A stretch of 64,000 bases of DNA from Streptomyces collinus (lineage in GTDB: Bacteria > Actinomycetota > Actinomycetes > Streptomycetales > Streptomycetaceae). The position numbers and the translations under genes are program-made. Location: the NCBI RefSeq assembly GCF_031348265.1, contig NZ_CP133771.1:868001-932000 (forward strand). The letters are read 5' to 3'. A model generated the notes under the pieces. It had not been told where the DNA came from, made no database searches, and saw only the letters and a list, made by a program, of their open reading frames with translations. This document shows, one piece after another, positions 1 through 9,155 of the stretch; position 1 is the first letter of the stretch, and each line of letters opens with the position of its first letter.

Positions 1-703
1 CGAAGACCAGGGTGGAGTGGCCGTCGACATCGTCGTGCTCGGTGGTGAAGGCGAGCCAGGGGCCCTGGGTGCCCATCAGCTTGCCCGCGTCGGCGTCGGT
101 GTCCGGGGCGAAGACCGTGCCGCCGGTGAAGTCGCGCGGGCCGCGCCACTGGAGTCCGGTGTAGCCGGCCATCTCCCGGCCCGCGGTGGTCGGGGAGCCG
201 AAGACCAGCGGTTCGGAGCGGGTGTTGGTGAGGCGGATCGACCAGTCCAGGGCCCAGGAGCCGGCCTCCTCGTCCACCGAGTGGACGGTCAGGCCGCGCA
301 CCTCGCGCGCCCACTCCTCGCCGCCGTTCTCGATCCAGGTGAGGTTCTCGGTGAAGGCGAGGCGGTCGTCCTCGACGGTGAAGTCCGCGAAGCCGTCGTG
401 CCGCATCGAGCCGACGCGCTCGGGCAGGCGGAGGTAGCCCTGGCCGTGGACGTAGCAGTTGCCGCCCCAGAAGTTCTGGCCGGACAGATGGCTCGCGGTC
501 ATCTGCAGGCCCTTGTGCCAGCGGTGGTCGTTCGGGCGGTAGCCGGTGACCGTGCGGCCCGAGAGGGTGCGCACCGGGTGGGCGTAGGGCTTGCGCGACT
601 CGAAGGGGTCCGGGTCGGGGCGGTAGACGTAGCGGAGGATCTCCGTGCCGCCTGCCGTGACGGCGATGGCCTCGCCGTGCGTGTGGGTGACGCGGATGGT
701 CAT
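1..703 (-). CDS. PmoA-like (DUF6807) protein, 3' end outside window
   Basis: Partial gene of 234 visible codons, running off the left edge. The N-terminus reads MTIRVTHTHGEAIAVTAGG, followed by PDPDPFESRKPYAHPVRTL and a YRPNDHRWHKGL segment. That pattern is typical of the DUF6807 or 'methane oxygenase PmoA' family, which despite its name is usually found beside sugar dehydrogenases and binding-protein genes in actinobacteria. Its ATG overlaps the TGA of the upstream Gfo/Idh gene (ATGA), so the two are translationally coupled. The biochemical role is not established. By context it acts on the same sugar or sugar acid as its partner dehydrogenase. Family call is fairly secure, function is open. 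Confidence 0.72.
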   Translation of the reverse strand, partial: MTIRVTHTHGEAIAVTAGGTEILRYVYRPDPDPFESRKPYAHPVRTLSGRTVTGYRPNDHRWHKGLQMTASHLSGQNFWGGNCYVHGQGYLRLPERVGSMRHDGFADFTVEDDRLAFTENLTWIENGGEEWAREVRGLTVHSVDEEAGSWALDWSIRLTNTRSEPLVFGSPTTAGREMAGYTGLQWRGPRDFTGGTVFAPDTDADAGKLMGTQGPWLAFTTEHDDVDGHSTLVF

Positions 704-1815
704 GCGCGCTCCTTGGGGGCCCAGTCGGGGTACTCGCCGTGCATGGCCTCGTAGAAGGGGTCACCGGGGCCGATCTCCCCCGCGTGCACCGAGCTGCCGG
801 TGAACGCCGCCTTGTACAGGGCGGCGGCGAACTCCAGGGTGGCGCGGGCGTCGCGGCCGCTGCCCGGGGGCCGGGTGCCGGTGTCGTAGGCGTCGAGAAG
901 CGTGCCCAACTGGGCGGTGTGCGAGCTCGGCACGTCGGCCACGGGGGTGCGCCAGGCCGTGGCGCGCTCGGAGGCCACGTGCGGGGCCGGGGTGTAGGCC
1001 CAGCTGTCGTTGCTGTGGCCGTACAGGTGGGTGAGTTCGACCGTGGCGTCCGCGCAGTCGATGCGGATGCGGCTCACCTCGTCCGGGGAGAGCACGCTGT
1101 TGACGACGGTGGCGAGGGCGCCGCTCCTGAACCGCACCAGGGCGGTGGAGACGTCCTCGCTCTCGGTGTCGTGGACCAGGCGCGCGGCCATGGCCCGGAT
1201 CTCCTCCCACTCACCGAGCAGGTGCAGGAGGAGGTCGTACTGGTGGATGCCGTGGCCCATGGTCGGGCCGCCGCCCTCGCTGGCCCACTTCCCGCGCCAC
1301 GGCACCGCGTAGTACGCGGCGTCCCGGCGCCAGGTCGTCTGGCAGTGCGCGACCAGCGGGGCGCCCAGCTCGCCGCTCGCGATCAGCTCGCGGGCGTGCA
1401 CGGCGCCGGAGCCGTAGCGGTGCTGGAAGACGACGGCCGCGTAGGCACCGGAGGCCTCCTCGGCCGCGGCGATCTCGTCGTACTCGGCGAGCGACAGGGT
1501 CAGCGGCTTCTCGCACAGCACCCAGGCGCCCGCCTTCAGCGCGGCCACCGTCTGGTCGCGGTGCAGGGAGGGCGGCGTCCCGATCAGAACCAGGTCGGGG
1601 CGTACGGCGTCCAGCATCGCGTCCATCGAGGTGTACCCGGCGACCTGCTCACCGGCCAGCTCGCGGAAGGCGTCGAGGCGCTCCTGGTCCACGTCGACGG
1701 CGGCCACCAGTTCCACCCGGTCGGAGTGGGCCCGCAGCGCGGGCAGATGGCTGCCGCTGACGATGGCTCCGGTGCCGACGACGGCCACGCGGCGGCGGGT
1801 GGGGGACAAGGACAT
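700..1815 (-). CDS. Gfo/Idh/MocA family oxidoreductase
   Basis: NAD(P)-dependent dehydrogenase of 371 aa, expected to be cytoplasmic and to oxidise or reduce a sugar, inositol or sugar acid. The N-terminal Rossmann motif VAVVGTGAIVSG is at residues 10-21 and the family EKP motif, carrying the catalytic-site lysine, at 102-104. A C-terminal alpha/beta substrate domain follows. I start at the ATG at 1815 because it is preceded by GAGGAG at good spacing and lies directly before the Rossmann fold. An in-frame extension upstream looks like noncoding DNA. The gene is first in a two-gene operon with the DUF6807 gene. A LacI-type half-palindrome lies about 40 bp upstream. Substrate cannot be read from sequence. 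Confidence 0.85.
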   Translation of the reverse strand: MSLSPTRRRVAVVGTGAIVSGSHLPALRAHSDRVELVAAVDVDQERLDAFRELAGEQVAGYTSMDAMLDAVRPDLVLIGTPPSLHRDQTVAALKAGAWVLCEKPLTLSLAEYDEIAAAEEASGAYAAVVFQHRYGSGAVHARELIASGELGAPLVAHCQTTWRRDAAYYAVPWRGKWASEGGGPTMGHGIHQYDLLLHLLGEWEEIRAMAARLVHDTESEDVSTALVRFRSGALATVVNSVLSPDEVSRIRIDCADATVELTHLYGHSNDSWAYTPAPHVASERATAWRTPVADVPSSHTAQLGTLLDAYDTGTRPPGSGRDARATLEFAAALYKAAFTGSSVHAGEIGPGDPFYEAMHGEYPDWAPKERA

Positions 1816-1850
1816 GCGGCGCTCCTCGGACAGCCTGCGGACACGCGCTT

Positions 1851-1866
1851 GGAAAGCGCTTGCACT
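1851..1866. promoter_or_regulatory. Putative LacI-family operator
   Basis: GGAAAGCGCTTGCACT, with the perfect core AAGCGCTT at 1854-1861, lies just upstream of the Gfo/Idh start. GAAAGCGCTTNC is a common LacI/GalR-type operator form in actinobacteria. No cognate regulator gene is visible next to this operon. It may be left of the window or elsewhere. Confidence 0.45.
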
Positions 1867-2155
1867 CGGAAGGGACCCTAGGCGCGAGAGAATGTCTGGA
1901 CAACCCCCCTGCGGCGACCTGCACAAGGTCTGCCCGAGCATTGTCCCAGCTTGGGGCGGAGATTCGGGGCGCCGCCCCCGCTGTGGAAACGGCATTCCAC
2001 CACTTCTCCGGTGGGGCTGACCCCACCACGAACCGGCTGCCAGCCGGAGTGATCGGACGGCGGGCCGTCCCTACCGTTCTGTCGCACAGCACCCCTCGGC
2101 GGCATGTCCCTGCTGGCCCGCCGAGGGGACATCGGCGACAGAAAGGACCCCCCAC

Positions 2156-3700
2156 GTGTTATCCCGCTCCCCGGGAACCGCGAGACGAGCCGTCCTCGCC
2201 CTGACGGCCGCCGCACTGGCCTGCACCGCGCTGACCGCCACGGCCGAGGCGGCCGAGGACCCTCTCGCCCGCTACCACCGGCAGCACCTCACCTGGAAGA
2301 GCTGCGTGCTCGGGCCGGACGACACCACCGGCAAGGAACTGGCGCAGGCGGGCGCCCGCTGCGCCGACGTGACCGTACCGCTCGACTACTCCCACCCCGG
2401 CGGCCGGACGATCACCGTGGCGGTCTCCCGGATCCGCGCCACGGACACCGCCCGCCGCGTCGGTCCCCTGCTCCTCAACGGCGGCGGCCCCGGTGGGACC
2501 TCGCTCGGCGATCCGCCCTGGGTGCGCGAGGCGATGAAGGACATGGCCGCACGGTACGACGTGGTGGGCGTCGACCCCCGTTTCATCGGCCGCAGCACCC
2601 CGCTGGACTGCCGCTGGCCGACCGGATCGGCCTGGCGCGGTGCGGGTGAGGACCGGGCCGGTTTCGACCGCATGGCGGCCTTCTCGAAGGGCCTCGCCGA
2701 CCGCTGCCGCCGCCACGCGGGCGACGCGCTGCCCCACGCCACCACCCGCAACACCGCCCGCGACATGGACGTCGTCCGGGCCGCGCTCGGCGAGCGGCGG
2801 ATCTCCTACCTGGGTTACTCGTACGGCAGTTACCTCGGCCAGGTGTACGCCTCGATGTTCCGGGGCCGCACGGACCGGGTCGTCCTGGACGGTGTGATCG
2901 ACCCGGAGCGCTACAGCGCCCGGCTGTGGCGGGGAACCGAGCCGGCCAACCGCCACGCCCTGAAGGGCTGGGCCTCCTGGGCCGCCGCCCGCGACACGGC
3001 CTACGGGCTGGGCCGTACGCGCGGCGAGGTGCTGGCGACGGTGGAGCGGGTCCGGGCCGCCGCAGCCCGCACCCCGCTGCGGCTCGGCGAGCACCGGCTG
3101 GACGAGCACGTCATGCCCCTCGTCGCCCTCAACGGGCTCTCGCAGCACAACGACGCCGCCTACGGGGACTTCGCCCAGGGCGTGCGGGACATGCTCCGGG
3201 CCTCGCGAGGGGAGCGGGTGACGCCGTCGCCGTGGCTGGCCGGGGTGCTGGAGTTCGTGCTCACCGGCGCCGACTCCCGCTACGGCAGCGCGCAGACGGC
3301 GATCATCTGCGGCGACAACGCCGCGCCGCGTGATCCCGAGGTGTACTGGCGTGACGTCCAGCGCGCCCGCGCCGGGGACCCGCTCTTCGCGCCCGTCACC
3401 GACAACATCAACCCGTGCGCGTTCTGGGACCGGCCGCGCGAGCGGCCCACCAGGATCCGGGACGACCTGCCGGCCCTCCTCGTGAACGCCACCGGGGACC
3501 CGCGCACCTCCTACGACGGCGCCCAGGCCGTCCGCGCGATGTGGCCCTCCTCGCGCCTGGTCACCCTGAAGGGGGCCGACCAGCACGCGGTGTACGGCGT
3601 CTACGGGTCGGCCTGTGCCGACGCCGCGGTCAACGCGTACCTCGCCACGGGGCGGCTGCCGGCGCGGGACGCCGACTGCGCCGCTCACGACACCCACTAG
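2156..3700 (+). CDS. Secreted tripeptidyl aminopeptidase-type alpha/beta hydrolase
   Basis: Exported serine peptidase of 514 aa in the S33 / SlpD-SlpE tripeptidyl aminopeptidase family, which trims tripeptides from protein N-termini outside the cell. A signal peptide occupies about residues 1-33 and ends at the AEAAED region. The nucleophile elbow GYSYGS puts the serine at 222. The acid is probably Asp448 (NATGDPRTS) and the base His477 (GADQHAVYG). The oxyanion region NGGGPGG is also present. The start is the GTG at 2156, with GAAAGGA about 9 bases upstream. It is divergent from the Gfo/Idh operon and followed by a strong hairpin. Family call is secure, exact specificity is inferred. Confidence 0.88.
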   Translation: MLSRSPGTARRAVLALTAAALACTALTATAEAAEDPLARYHRQHLTWKSCVLGPDDTTGKELAQAGARCADVTVPLDYSHPGGRTITVAVSRIRATDTARRVGPLLLNGGGPGGTSLGDPPWVREAMKDMAARYDVVGVDPRFIGRSTPLDCRWPTGSAWRGAGEDRAGFDRMAAFSKGLADRCRRHAGDALPHATTRNTARDMDVVRAALGERRISYLGYSYGSYLGQVYASMFRGRTDRVVLDGVIDPERYSARLWRGTEPANRHALKGWASWAAARDTAYGLGRTRGEVLATVERVRAAAARTPLRLGEHRLDEHVMPLVALNGLSQHNDAAYGDFAQGVRDMLRASRGERVTPSPWLAGVLEFVLTGADSRYGSAQTAIICGDNAAPRDPEVYWRDVQRARAGDPLFAPVTDNINPCAFWDRPRERPTRIRDDLPALLVNATGDPRTSYDGAQAVRAMWPSSRLVTLKGADQHAVYGVYGSACADAAVNAYLATGRLPARDADCAAHDTH

Positions 3701-3753
3701 GTGCGCCGTGCGCGCCAGGCCGTCCGTGCCAGGTGAGCCGTCCGCGACGGCAA

Positions 3754-3799
3754 CCGGCCCTGATGGTCACCGCCCGCGAGCGGTGGCCATCAGGGCCGG
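3754..3799. terminator. Bidirectional hairpin terminator
   Basis: Inverted repeat with 20-base arms at 3754-3773 and 3780-3799, one mismatch and a 6-base loop. It lies between the convergent peptidase and hemerythrin genes and can serve both strands. Confidence 0.8.
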
Positions 3800-3808
3800 C
3801 ATGCCGGT

Positions 3809-4300
3809 TCAGGACTCGACGATCTTGCGGACGTTCTCCACGGAGCCGCAGCCGGCCTTCAGCTGACGCTCGCGCTCCTGCACGAACGCCCGGCCCAGCT
3901 CCTGACGGCGCTGCATCGCCACGTTCTCCCGTGCGCCGTTGAGGATGGTGCGCTCCTCCTCGTCGGCGTGGTGGTTGACGGCCTCCACCAGCTCTTCGAG
4001 TTTGGAGTCCCACTCGTCGGAGCCGACCTCCTCGACCAGGAGGAGCTCCAGGAGGGCCTCGTTGCCCTCGTCGTGCTCGTGCTCGCCGTGCTCGACCTCT
4101 TCGTCATCGATGTTCTTGTACCGCTTGAGCGCCGGGTAGACCTCGGCTTCCTCGGCCTGCGCATGGGCGATCAGCAGGTCCGCGAACTCCCGCAGGGCAC
4201 CCGCCCGGTCGTCCTCGACGCTGCGCATCCGCCGGAAGAGGTCTTCCATGCGCCGGTGGTCCTGAAGAATGAGTTCTACGACGTCTTGTGTATCGGCCAT
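3809..4300 (-). CDS. Hemerythrin HHE domain protein
   Basis: Small acidic helical protein of 163 aa with the hemerythrin-like HHE cation-binding fold. DH at 14-15, HAQAEEAE around 46-53 and NHHADEEE near residue 110 supply the histidine and glutamate ligands expected for a di-iron site. An acidic HGEHEHDE stretch in the middle may bind further metal. In actinobacteria such proteins are linked to oxidative, nitrosative or osmotic stress, but no function can be fixed here. The gene lies about 90 bp downstream of a 56-aa membrane protein on the same strand and ends at the shared hairpin. Confidence 0.85.
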   Translation of the reverse strand: MADTQDVVELILQDHRRMEDLFRRMRSVEDDRAGALREFADLLIAHAQAEEAEVYPALKRYKNIDDEEVEHGEHEHDEGNEALLELLLVEEVGSDEWDSKLEELVEAVNHHADEEERTILNGARENVAMQRRQELGRAFVQERERQLKAGCGSVENVRKIVES

Positions 4301-4393
4301 GGAAAAGGAACGCCTTTCCTGGAAGAGAATCGGGCCATTTTCGTTTACCCCATTCCTGACGTTTTGCTCGCCACAAGGCGGCGATTCGCCGGT

Positions 4394-4564
4394 CTACCAG
4401 CGATACCAGCGGCCCCGGCGGCCACCACTGTCCGCGGTACGCAGCACGAAGCCGAGCAGCCACAGGACCAGCACGATCACCGCGATCCACCAGAGGGCCT
4501 TCAGTGCGAAGCCCGCACCGAAAAGGACCAGGGCCAGCAGCAGGACGAGAAGCAGGGGAACCAT
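4394..4564 (-). CDS. 56-aa hydrophobic membrane protein
   Basis: A very short gene with an excellent ribosome site (GGAGG nine bases before the ATG). The product starts MVPLLLVLLLALVLFGAGF, carries two closely packed hydrophobic segments (about residues 2-20 and 25-42) and ends in an Arg/Trp/Gly tail GGRRGRWYRW. Streptomyces genomes often carry such a 'hydrophobic protein' beside stress genes. It has no known biochemical role. The positively charged C-terminus is expected in the cytoplasm. Confidence 0.75.
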   Translation of the reverse strand: MVPLLLVLLLALVLFGAGFALKALWWIAVIVLVLWLLGFVLRTADSGGRRGRWYRW

Positions 4565-4743
4565 AGTTATCAACCTCCGCTCCCTCTGGTGCCCTGCACA
4601 TGGACGAACACACAGTCGAATTCCCAGGTTTCTTCACAAGGATCACGGGCATGTGAATCGCTTGTGCCGGGCGGGGTCGTCACGCCCCAAGTTCAGCTCG
4701 CCGCAAGGAGCTGTTCTCCACTCGTCGAACCCCCGGCTCTCCC

Positions 4744-6642
4744 TCAGTCCGTCCCCACGACAATCACCTCGTCGTCGGCCGTCCAACGGCGGCGCTCGGA
4801 CTTGGGCGGATTGACCCGCACGCCGTGATCCGGACTCGTGGAGGCGTCGTCGTGGCTCCGGTAGCCGATGGCGCATTCGCCGCGCCCGCGTGCCGCGGCC
4901 ACGACGGTGGCGAAGGCCGTCTCACAGCCGGGCAGCACGTAGTCGCCGGCCGGCCTCAGGCGGATGCCGGTGCCGTCGGCGGAGAAGAGCTCCTCGAAGA
5001 CCGCCGCGAGCCGCCGGTTCTGGGAGATCTGTGCCATGAGCAGGCCGATGAGCTTGCCGCTGATGATCACGTCGGCTCCGGGTCCGAGAGGTGCCAGCGC
5101 CCGGTTGCGGTCGTCCACCAGCTCGGTGACGACGGGTAGTTCACGCCCGGACGCCTCCTCCAGCTGTCGTAGCAACAGCAGGGTGACGAGCGTGCGGTTG
5201 TCGGGTTGGTCCGGGGGCTGTCCGGGAGCGGGGTCCTCGCCCACGACGATCACGCTGTCGTAGGAGTGCACGTCCAGACGCCGGAGGGTCTCGGGGCGGG
5301 TGACGTCCCCCGGGTGGAGGGTGAGGGTCAGGCCGGTGCCTTCGGGCACTTGGGACTCGCGCACCTGCCGGACCGTCGATTCACCGCCGTCCGCCACCAC
5401 GTCGACGACCGACCCGGACCGGGCGCGGCGGCGCAGCTGCTCGACCATGAGCGGCGCCCGGCGGTTCCAGCCGAGCAGCAGGACCCGCTCCGGCCGCGCG
5501 GGCGTCGCGGGTCCGGAGGCCATCGCCGCCTTCTCGACCCACTGCCCGCACTCCCCCGGCCAGGCCGTGTCGTCGTCGCGGGAGATGACGATGAGCAGAT
5601 CGTCCGCGCCGACGGTCGTCTGCGGCGGCGGGTTGAGCAGCGGGGTGTCGCCGTGCACCAGTCCGACGACACTGGACGTCGGATAGGACAGCAGCGCGTC
5701 GCCGAACGGGTGGCCCGTCAGGGACTCCTCGCCGACCAGGTAGAACTCGTCGCCGGCGAAGTCGAGGAGCTCCTGGTGGACCAGGGAGAGCCCGGGGCGG
5801 CGGGCGGCCTGGACGATCAGCCGGGCCGTGACGGTGTCGCTCTCCAGGACGACACCGCCCGGGCCGGCGGCGAGGCCGGCGGCCAGGCGGTAGCGGTCGT
5901 CCCGGACGGCGGCGACGACGGGTGGGGGGTTCTTCAGCCCGGCCAGGGCCGCCCGCAGCGCCAGCAGCGTCTTGACGACCTCGGCATCGGCGTCGGGCTC
6001 GTCGCGGGGCAGGACCAGCACGACACCGGCCGTCGCCGGACTGGTCAGGGTGAGAACGGCCGGGTCGGTGGTGGGGCCGCTGCGGCAGATCAGCCGCGTC
6101 CGGCCGACGGGTCCCACCTTCGTGGCGAGCGCCTCCTCCATCGCGGTCTTGTCGCGGTCGGCCAGCACCGCGACCGCCGCGCGCCGCTGGTTGGCGTTGG
6201 CGGCCACCAGCTCGCCGACGACCGTGAACACCTGCTCCGACCAGCCCAGGACCACGACGTGCCCTTGTTCGAGCACGGTCGACCGGCCGCGCCGCAAGGC
6301 GGTGAGCCGCTCCGTGAGCGCCGTCGTGATCAGGCCGACCAGCGTCGAGACGTACAGCAGCGCCACCAGGGCGAGCAGCACCGACATCGTCACGCGCAGC
6401 GGCGTGCCGGTCGCCCCGCCCAGGCGCAGGGTCTCCCCGGTGAGGCGCCAGACCTGTACCAGCCGGTCCGGCAGGGACTGCGGAGCGTGCGGGTCGGTCC
6501 ACACCACAAGGGCGCTGGCCGGTACGACGACGGTCAGACACAGCAGCGCCATCCAGCCGACCAGGGCCGAGGCACCGCGGGCAAGCGTGCTGTCGAACCA
6601 GTAACGGGCCCGGTCGCCCAACAGAGTGCGCCGCTGCGCCAC
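4744..6642 (-). CDS. CASTOR/POLLUX-related ion channel protein
   Basis: Membrane protein of about 632 aa. Two hydrophobic segments near the N-terminus (ALVGWMALLCLTVVVPAS and LRVTMSVLLALVALLYVST) flank a loop, followed by an RCK-like region starting HVVVLGWSEQVFTVVGEL and a second nucleotide-binding-like region around RVLLLGWNRRAP. This matches bacterial relatives of plant CASTOR/POLLUX ion channels. I start at the GTG at 6642 because the family begins shortly before the first membrane segment. An ATG at 6795 is also in frame, and a much longer in-frame extension is not credible. It is divergent from the amine oxidase gene. Ion selectivity is unknown. Confidence 0.78.
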   Translation of the reverse strand: MAQRRTLLGDRARYWFDSTLARGASALVGWMALLCLTVVVPASALVVWTDPHAPQSLPDRLVQVWRLTGETLRLGGATGTPLRVTMSVLLALVALLYVSTLVGLITTALTERLTALRRGRSTVLEQGHVVVLGWSEQVFTVVGELVAANANQRRAAVAVLADRDKTAMEEALATKVGPVGRTRLICRSGPTTDPAVLTLTSPATAGVVLVLPRDEPDADAEVVKTLLALRAALAGLKNPPPVVAAVRDDRYRLAAGLAAGPGGVVLESDTVTARLIVQAARRPGLSLVHQELLDFAGDEFYLVGEESLTGHPFGDALLSYPTSSVVGLVHGDTPLLNPPPQTTVGADDLLIVISRDDDTAWPGECGQWVEKAAMASGPATPARPERVLLLGWNRRAPLMVEQLRRRARSGSVVDVVADGGESTVRQVRESQVPEGTGLTLTLHPGDVTRPETLRRLDVHSYDSVIVVGEDPAPGQPPDQPDNRTLVTLLLLRQLEEASGRELPVVTELVDDRNRALAPLGPGADVIISGKLIGLLMAQISQNRRLAAVFEELFSADGTGIRLRPAGDYVLPGCETAFATVVAAARGRGECAIGYRSHDDASTSPDHGVRVNPPKSERRRWTADDEVIVVGTD

Positions 6643-6930
6643 CCTTCCCCCTTCGTCGTCCCCGGCTCTCGTGCGGCCCGCCGGCGCCGCGTGCGCGATG
6701 CGCCGGGCGGGACGGCCGGAGATCAGGGTTGTGGATACGCAGTCGCAGTGTGGAGGCCCGTTCGCGGCGGCGGACGCGGTTCGCAGCGCGTTCATCCCTT
6801 CGGGTTCGCCGGGCACGTCGTGGGCGGTGGATCCGCTGTGACGTGAGGGTTTTGCCTCTGATTCGCTCCTTAGGGGCAACGCCGGGGCGAACGGCGGCGG
6901 CCCGTCACGGCCGCCGTTACAAAGATCGCC

Positions 6931-8943
6931 ATGATTGATGATCACGCGATGGTGTGCTCTGAAGATGGTTTCTCCCGGCGGGAGTTCGCGGCGGTGGCCG
7001 GCACGGCCACGGTGGCGACGGTCCTGGCCGGGGGTACCGCCACGGCCCTGCCCGCGTCGGCCGCGCCGCTCGCCCCGGCCCTTCCCGGCGGCGGTCGCGG
7101 CGCCGACTTCGACAGATGCCTCGCCGTCGCCCGTGCCCTGCTCGTCCTGGACTCCGACGACCGCCCCCTCGTTCCGCGCTACGTGCGCGTCCTGAAAGAC
7201 GGACTGCCGGCGCGACGGACCCGCCCCAAGGACGTCCTCGTCATCGGCGCCGGCCCGTCCGGGCTGGTGACCGCCTGGCTGCTGAAGGAGGCGGGGCACC
7301 GGGTGACGGTCCTGGAGGCCAACGGCAACCGGGCGGGCGGCCGCATCAAGACCTTCCGAAAGGGCGGCCACGAAGGTGCCGGGCAGCCCTTCGCGGATCC
7401 CGGCCAGTACGCCGAGGCGGGCGCGATGCGCATCCCCGGCAGCCATCCGCTGGTGATGGAACTCATCGACCGGTTCGATCTGAAGAAGCAGCGCTTCCAC
7501 TACGTCGACGTCGACGAGGAGGGACGTCCCGCCGCGCGCACCTGGATCCACGTCAACGGCATCCGCGTGCGGCGCGCCGACTACGCCCGCTCCCCCCGGC
7601 GCGTGAACCGGTCCTTCGGCGTACCGAAGGCCCATTGGGACATCCCCGCCGCAGCGATCCTGCGTGCCGCGCTGGACCCCGTGCGCGACGAGTTCAGTCA
7701 CGTAGGCCGGGACGGCAAGCGGGTCGACAAACCGCTGCCGGAGCGGCTGCGGGGCTGGGCGCGGGTGGTGAAGCGGTTCGGCGACTGGTCGATGTTCCGT
7801 TTCCTCACCGAGCACGCGGGGCTCGACGAGCGGACCGTCGACCTGATCGGCACCCTGGAGAACCTCACCTCACGTCTCCCGCTGTCCTTCATCCACAGCT
7901 TCATCGGCTCCTCCCTCATCAGCCCCGACACGCCCTTCTACGAGCTGGAGGGCGGCACGGCCGTGCTGCCGGACGCCCTGCTCGAACGCGTGCGCAAGGA
8001 GGTGCGGTTCGACCGGCGGGTGACGCGCATCCAGTACCACCACCCCGACCGGCCCTCCGCGGACGGCGGGCATGTGCGGAGCAAGGGCCCGCACGTGTGG
8101 GTGGACACCGTGTCCGAGGGGCGCGACGGCCCGGTCGTCCGCGAGCAGTTCACGGCCGACGTCGCCGTGGTGACGGTGCCGTTCTCCGGGCTGCGCCATG
8201 TGCAGATCGACCCGCCGCTGTCCTACCGCAAGCGCCGCGCGGTCTGCGAGCTGCACTACGACAGCGCGACCAAGGTGCTGCTCGAGTTCAGCCGCCGCTG
8301 GTGGGAGTTCGACGAGGACGACTGGAAGCGCGAGCTGAACGCCGTCGACCCGGGCCTGTACGACGCCTACCGCAGCGGCAAGGCCCCCGCGGACGGCAGC
8401 CTGCTCGGAGCGCACCCCTCGGTGCCCGGCGGGCACATCACGCAGGCTCAGCGCACCCACTACGCCGCGAACCGCGCGATCGGCCGCGACCAGCCGGAGG
8501 CGGCCGGTGTCGTGGGCGGCGGCTCGGTGTCGGACAACGCCAACCGCTTCATGTTCAACCCGTCCCACCCGGTCCCGGGCAGCGCGGGGGGTGTGGTCCT
8601 GGCGTCCTACAGCTGGGCCGACGATGCCCTGCGCTGGGACTCCCTGGACGACGAGGCGCGGTATCCGCACGCGCTGTGCGGTCTGCAGCAGGTCTACGGC
8701 CGGCGCATCGAGGTGTTCTACACCGGCGCGGGGCGTACCCAGAGCTGGCTGCGCGACCCGTACGCCTACGGGGAGGCGTCGGTGCTGTTGCCCGGGCAGC
8801 ACACGGAGCTGTTGCCCGTCATCCCCCAGCGTGAGGGGCCGTTGCACTTCGCCGGGGACCACACGTCCGTCAAACCGGCGTGGATCGAGGGGGCGTTGGA
8901 GTCGGCCGTGCGGGCCGCCCTGGAGGTCCACACGGATCAGTGA
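6931..8943 (+). CDS. Tat-exported flavin monoamine / L-amino acid oxidase
   Basis: FAD enzyme of 670 aa. A twin-arginine signal is at residues 15-19 (SRREF) with a hydrophobic core to about 45. The FAD-binding motif [17 protein letters not shown] begins near residue 101 and is followed by [11 protein letters not shown]-terminal FAD motif [17 protein letters not shown] sits near the end. This is the flavin amine oxidase family that includes Streptomyces secreted L-amino acid oxidases, which give a 2-oxo acid, ammonia and H2O2. Start ATG 6931 has no clear Shine-Dalgarno. It is a single-gene unit closed by a perfect hairpin. Confidence 0.85.
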   Translation: MIDDHAMVCSEDGFSRREFAAVAGTATVATVLAGGTATALPASAAPLAPALPGGGRGADFDRCLAVARALLVLDSDDRPLVPRYVRVLKDGLPARRTRPKDVLVIGAGPSGLVTAWLLKEAGHRVTVLEANGNRAGGRIKTFRKGGHEGAGQPFADPGQYAEAGAMRIPGSHPLVMELIDRFDLKKQRFHYVDVDEEGRPAARTWIHVNGIRVRRADYARSPRRVNRSFGVPKAHWDIPAAAILRAALDPVRDEFSHVGRDGKRVDKPLPERLRGWARVVKRFGDWSMFRFLTEHAGLDERTVDLIGTLENLTSRLPLSFIHSFIGSSLISPDTPFYELEGGTAVLPDALLERVRKEVRFDRRVTRIQYHHPDRPSADGGHVRSKGPHVWVDTVSEGRDGPVVREQFTADVAVVTVPFSGLRHVQIDPPLSYRKRRAVCELHYDSATKVLLEFSRRWWEFDEDDWKRELNAVDPGLYDAYRSGKAPADGSLLGAHPSVPGGHITQAQRTHYAANRAIGRDQPEAAGVVGGGSVSDNANRFMFNPSHPVPGSAGGVVLASYSWADDALRWDSLDDEARYPHALCGLQQVYGRRIEVFYTGAGRTQSWLRDPYAYGEASVLLPGQHTELLPVIPQREGPLHFAGDHTSVKPAWIEGALESAVRAALEVHTDQ

Positions 8944-8954
8944 CCGTTGATCGA

Positions 8955-8984
8955 GGGGCCCCGGCGCGCACGCGCCGGGGCCCC
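8955..8984. terminator. Strong hairpin terminator
   Basis: Perfect 14-bp stem of GGGGCCCCGGCGCG with a 2-base loop, 11 bases after the amine oxidase stop. As is usual in Streptomyces, there is no long T tract. Confidence 0.85.
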
Positions 8985-9155
8985 GTGCGTTCGGCTCGCG
9001 CCCGGCGGCGCTTCCTGCGACCGCAATGACCAAAACCTCCGTTGCTTCCGGAAGGGAGACAGCCCACCGGAGCCCGGGCACCATGTGGCCCACGTCACCC
9101 TCCCCCACAGGGCGTATCCCTACCCGCATCGACGTACCGACAGGTGGTGGCACTC

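Noticed and set aside
2159-3697. 512-aa leftward open frame opposite the aminopeptidase
   Set aside because: It is a GC-bias shadow. The opposite strand has a signal peptide, catalytic triad and ribosome site.
6643-7815. N-terminal extension of the ion channel frame to about 1023 aa
   Set aside because: It runs antisense through the amine oxidase gene and is low-complexity. The family starts just before the first membrane segment.
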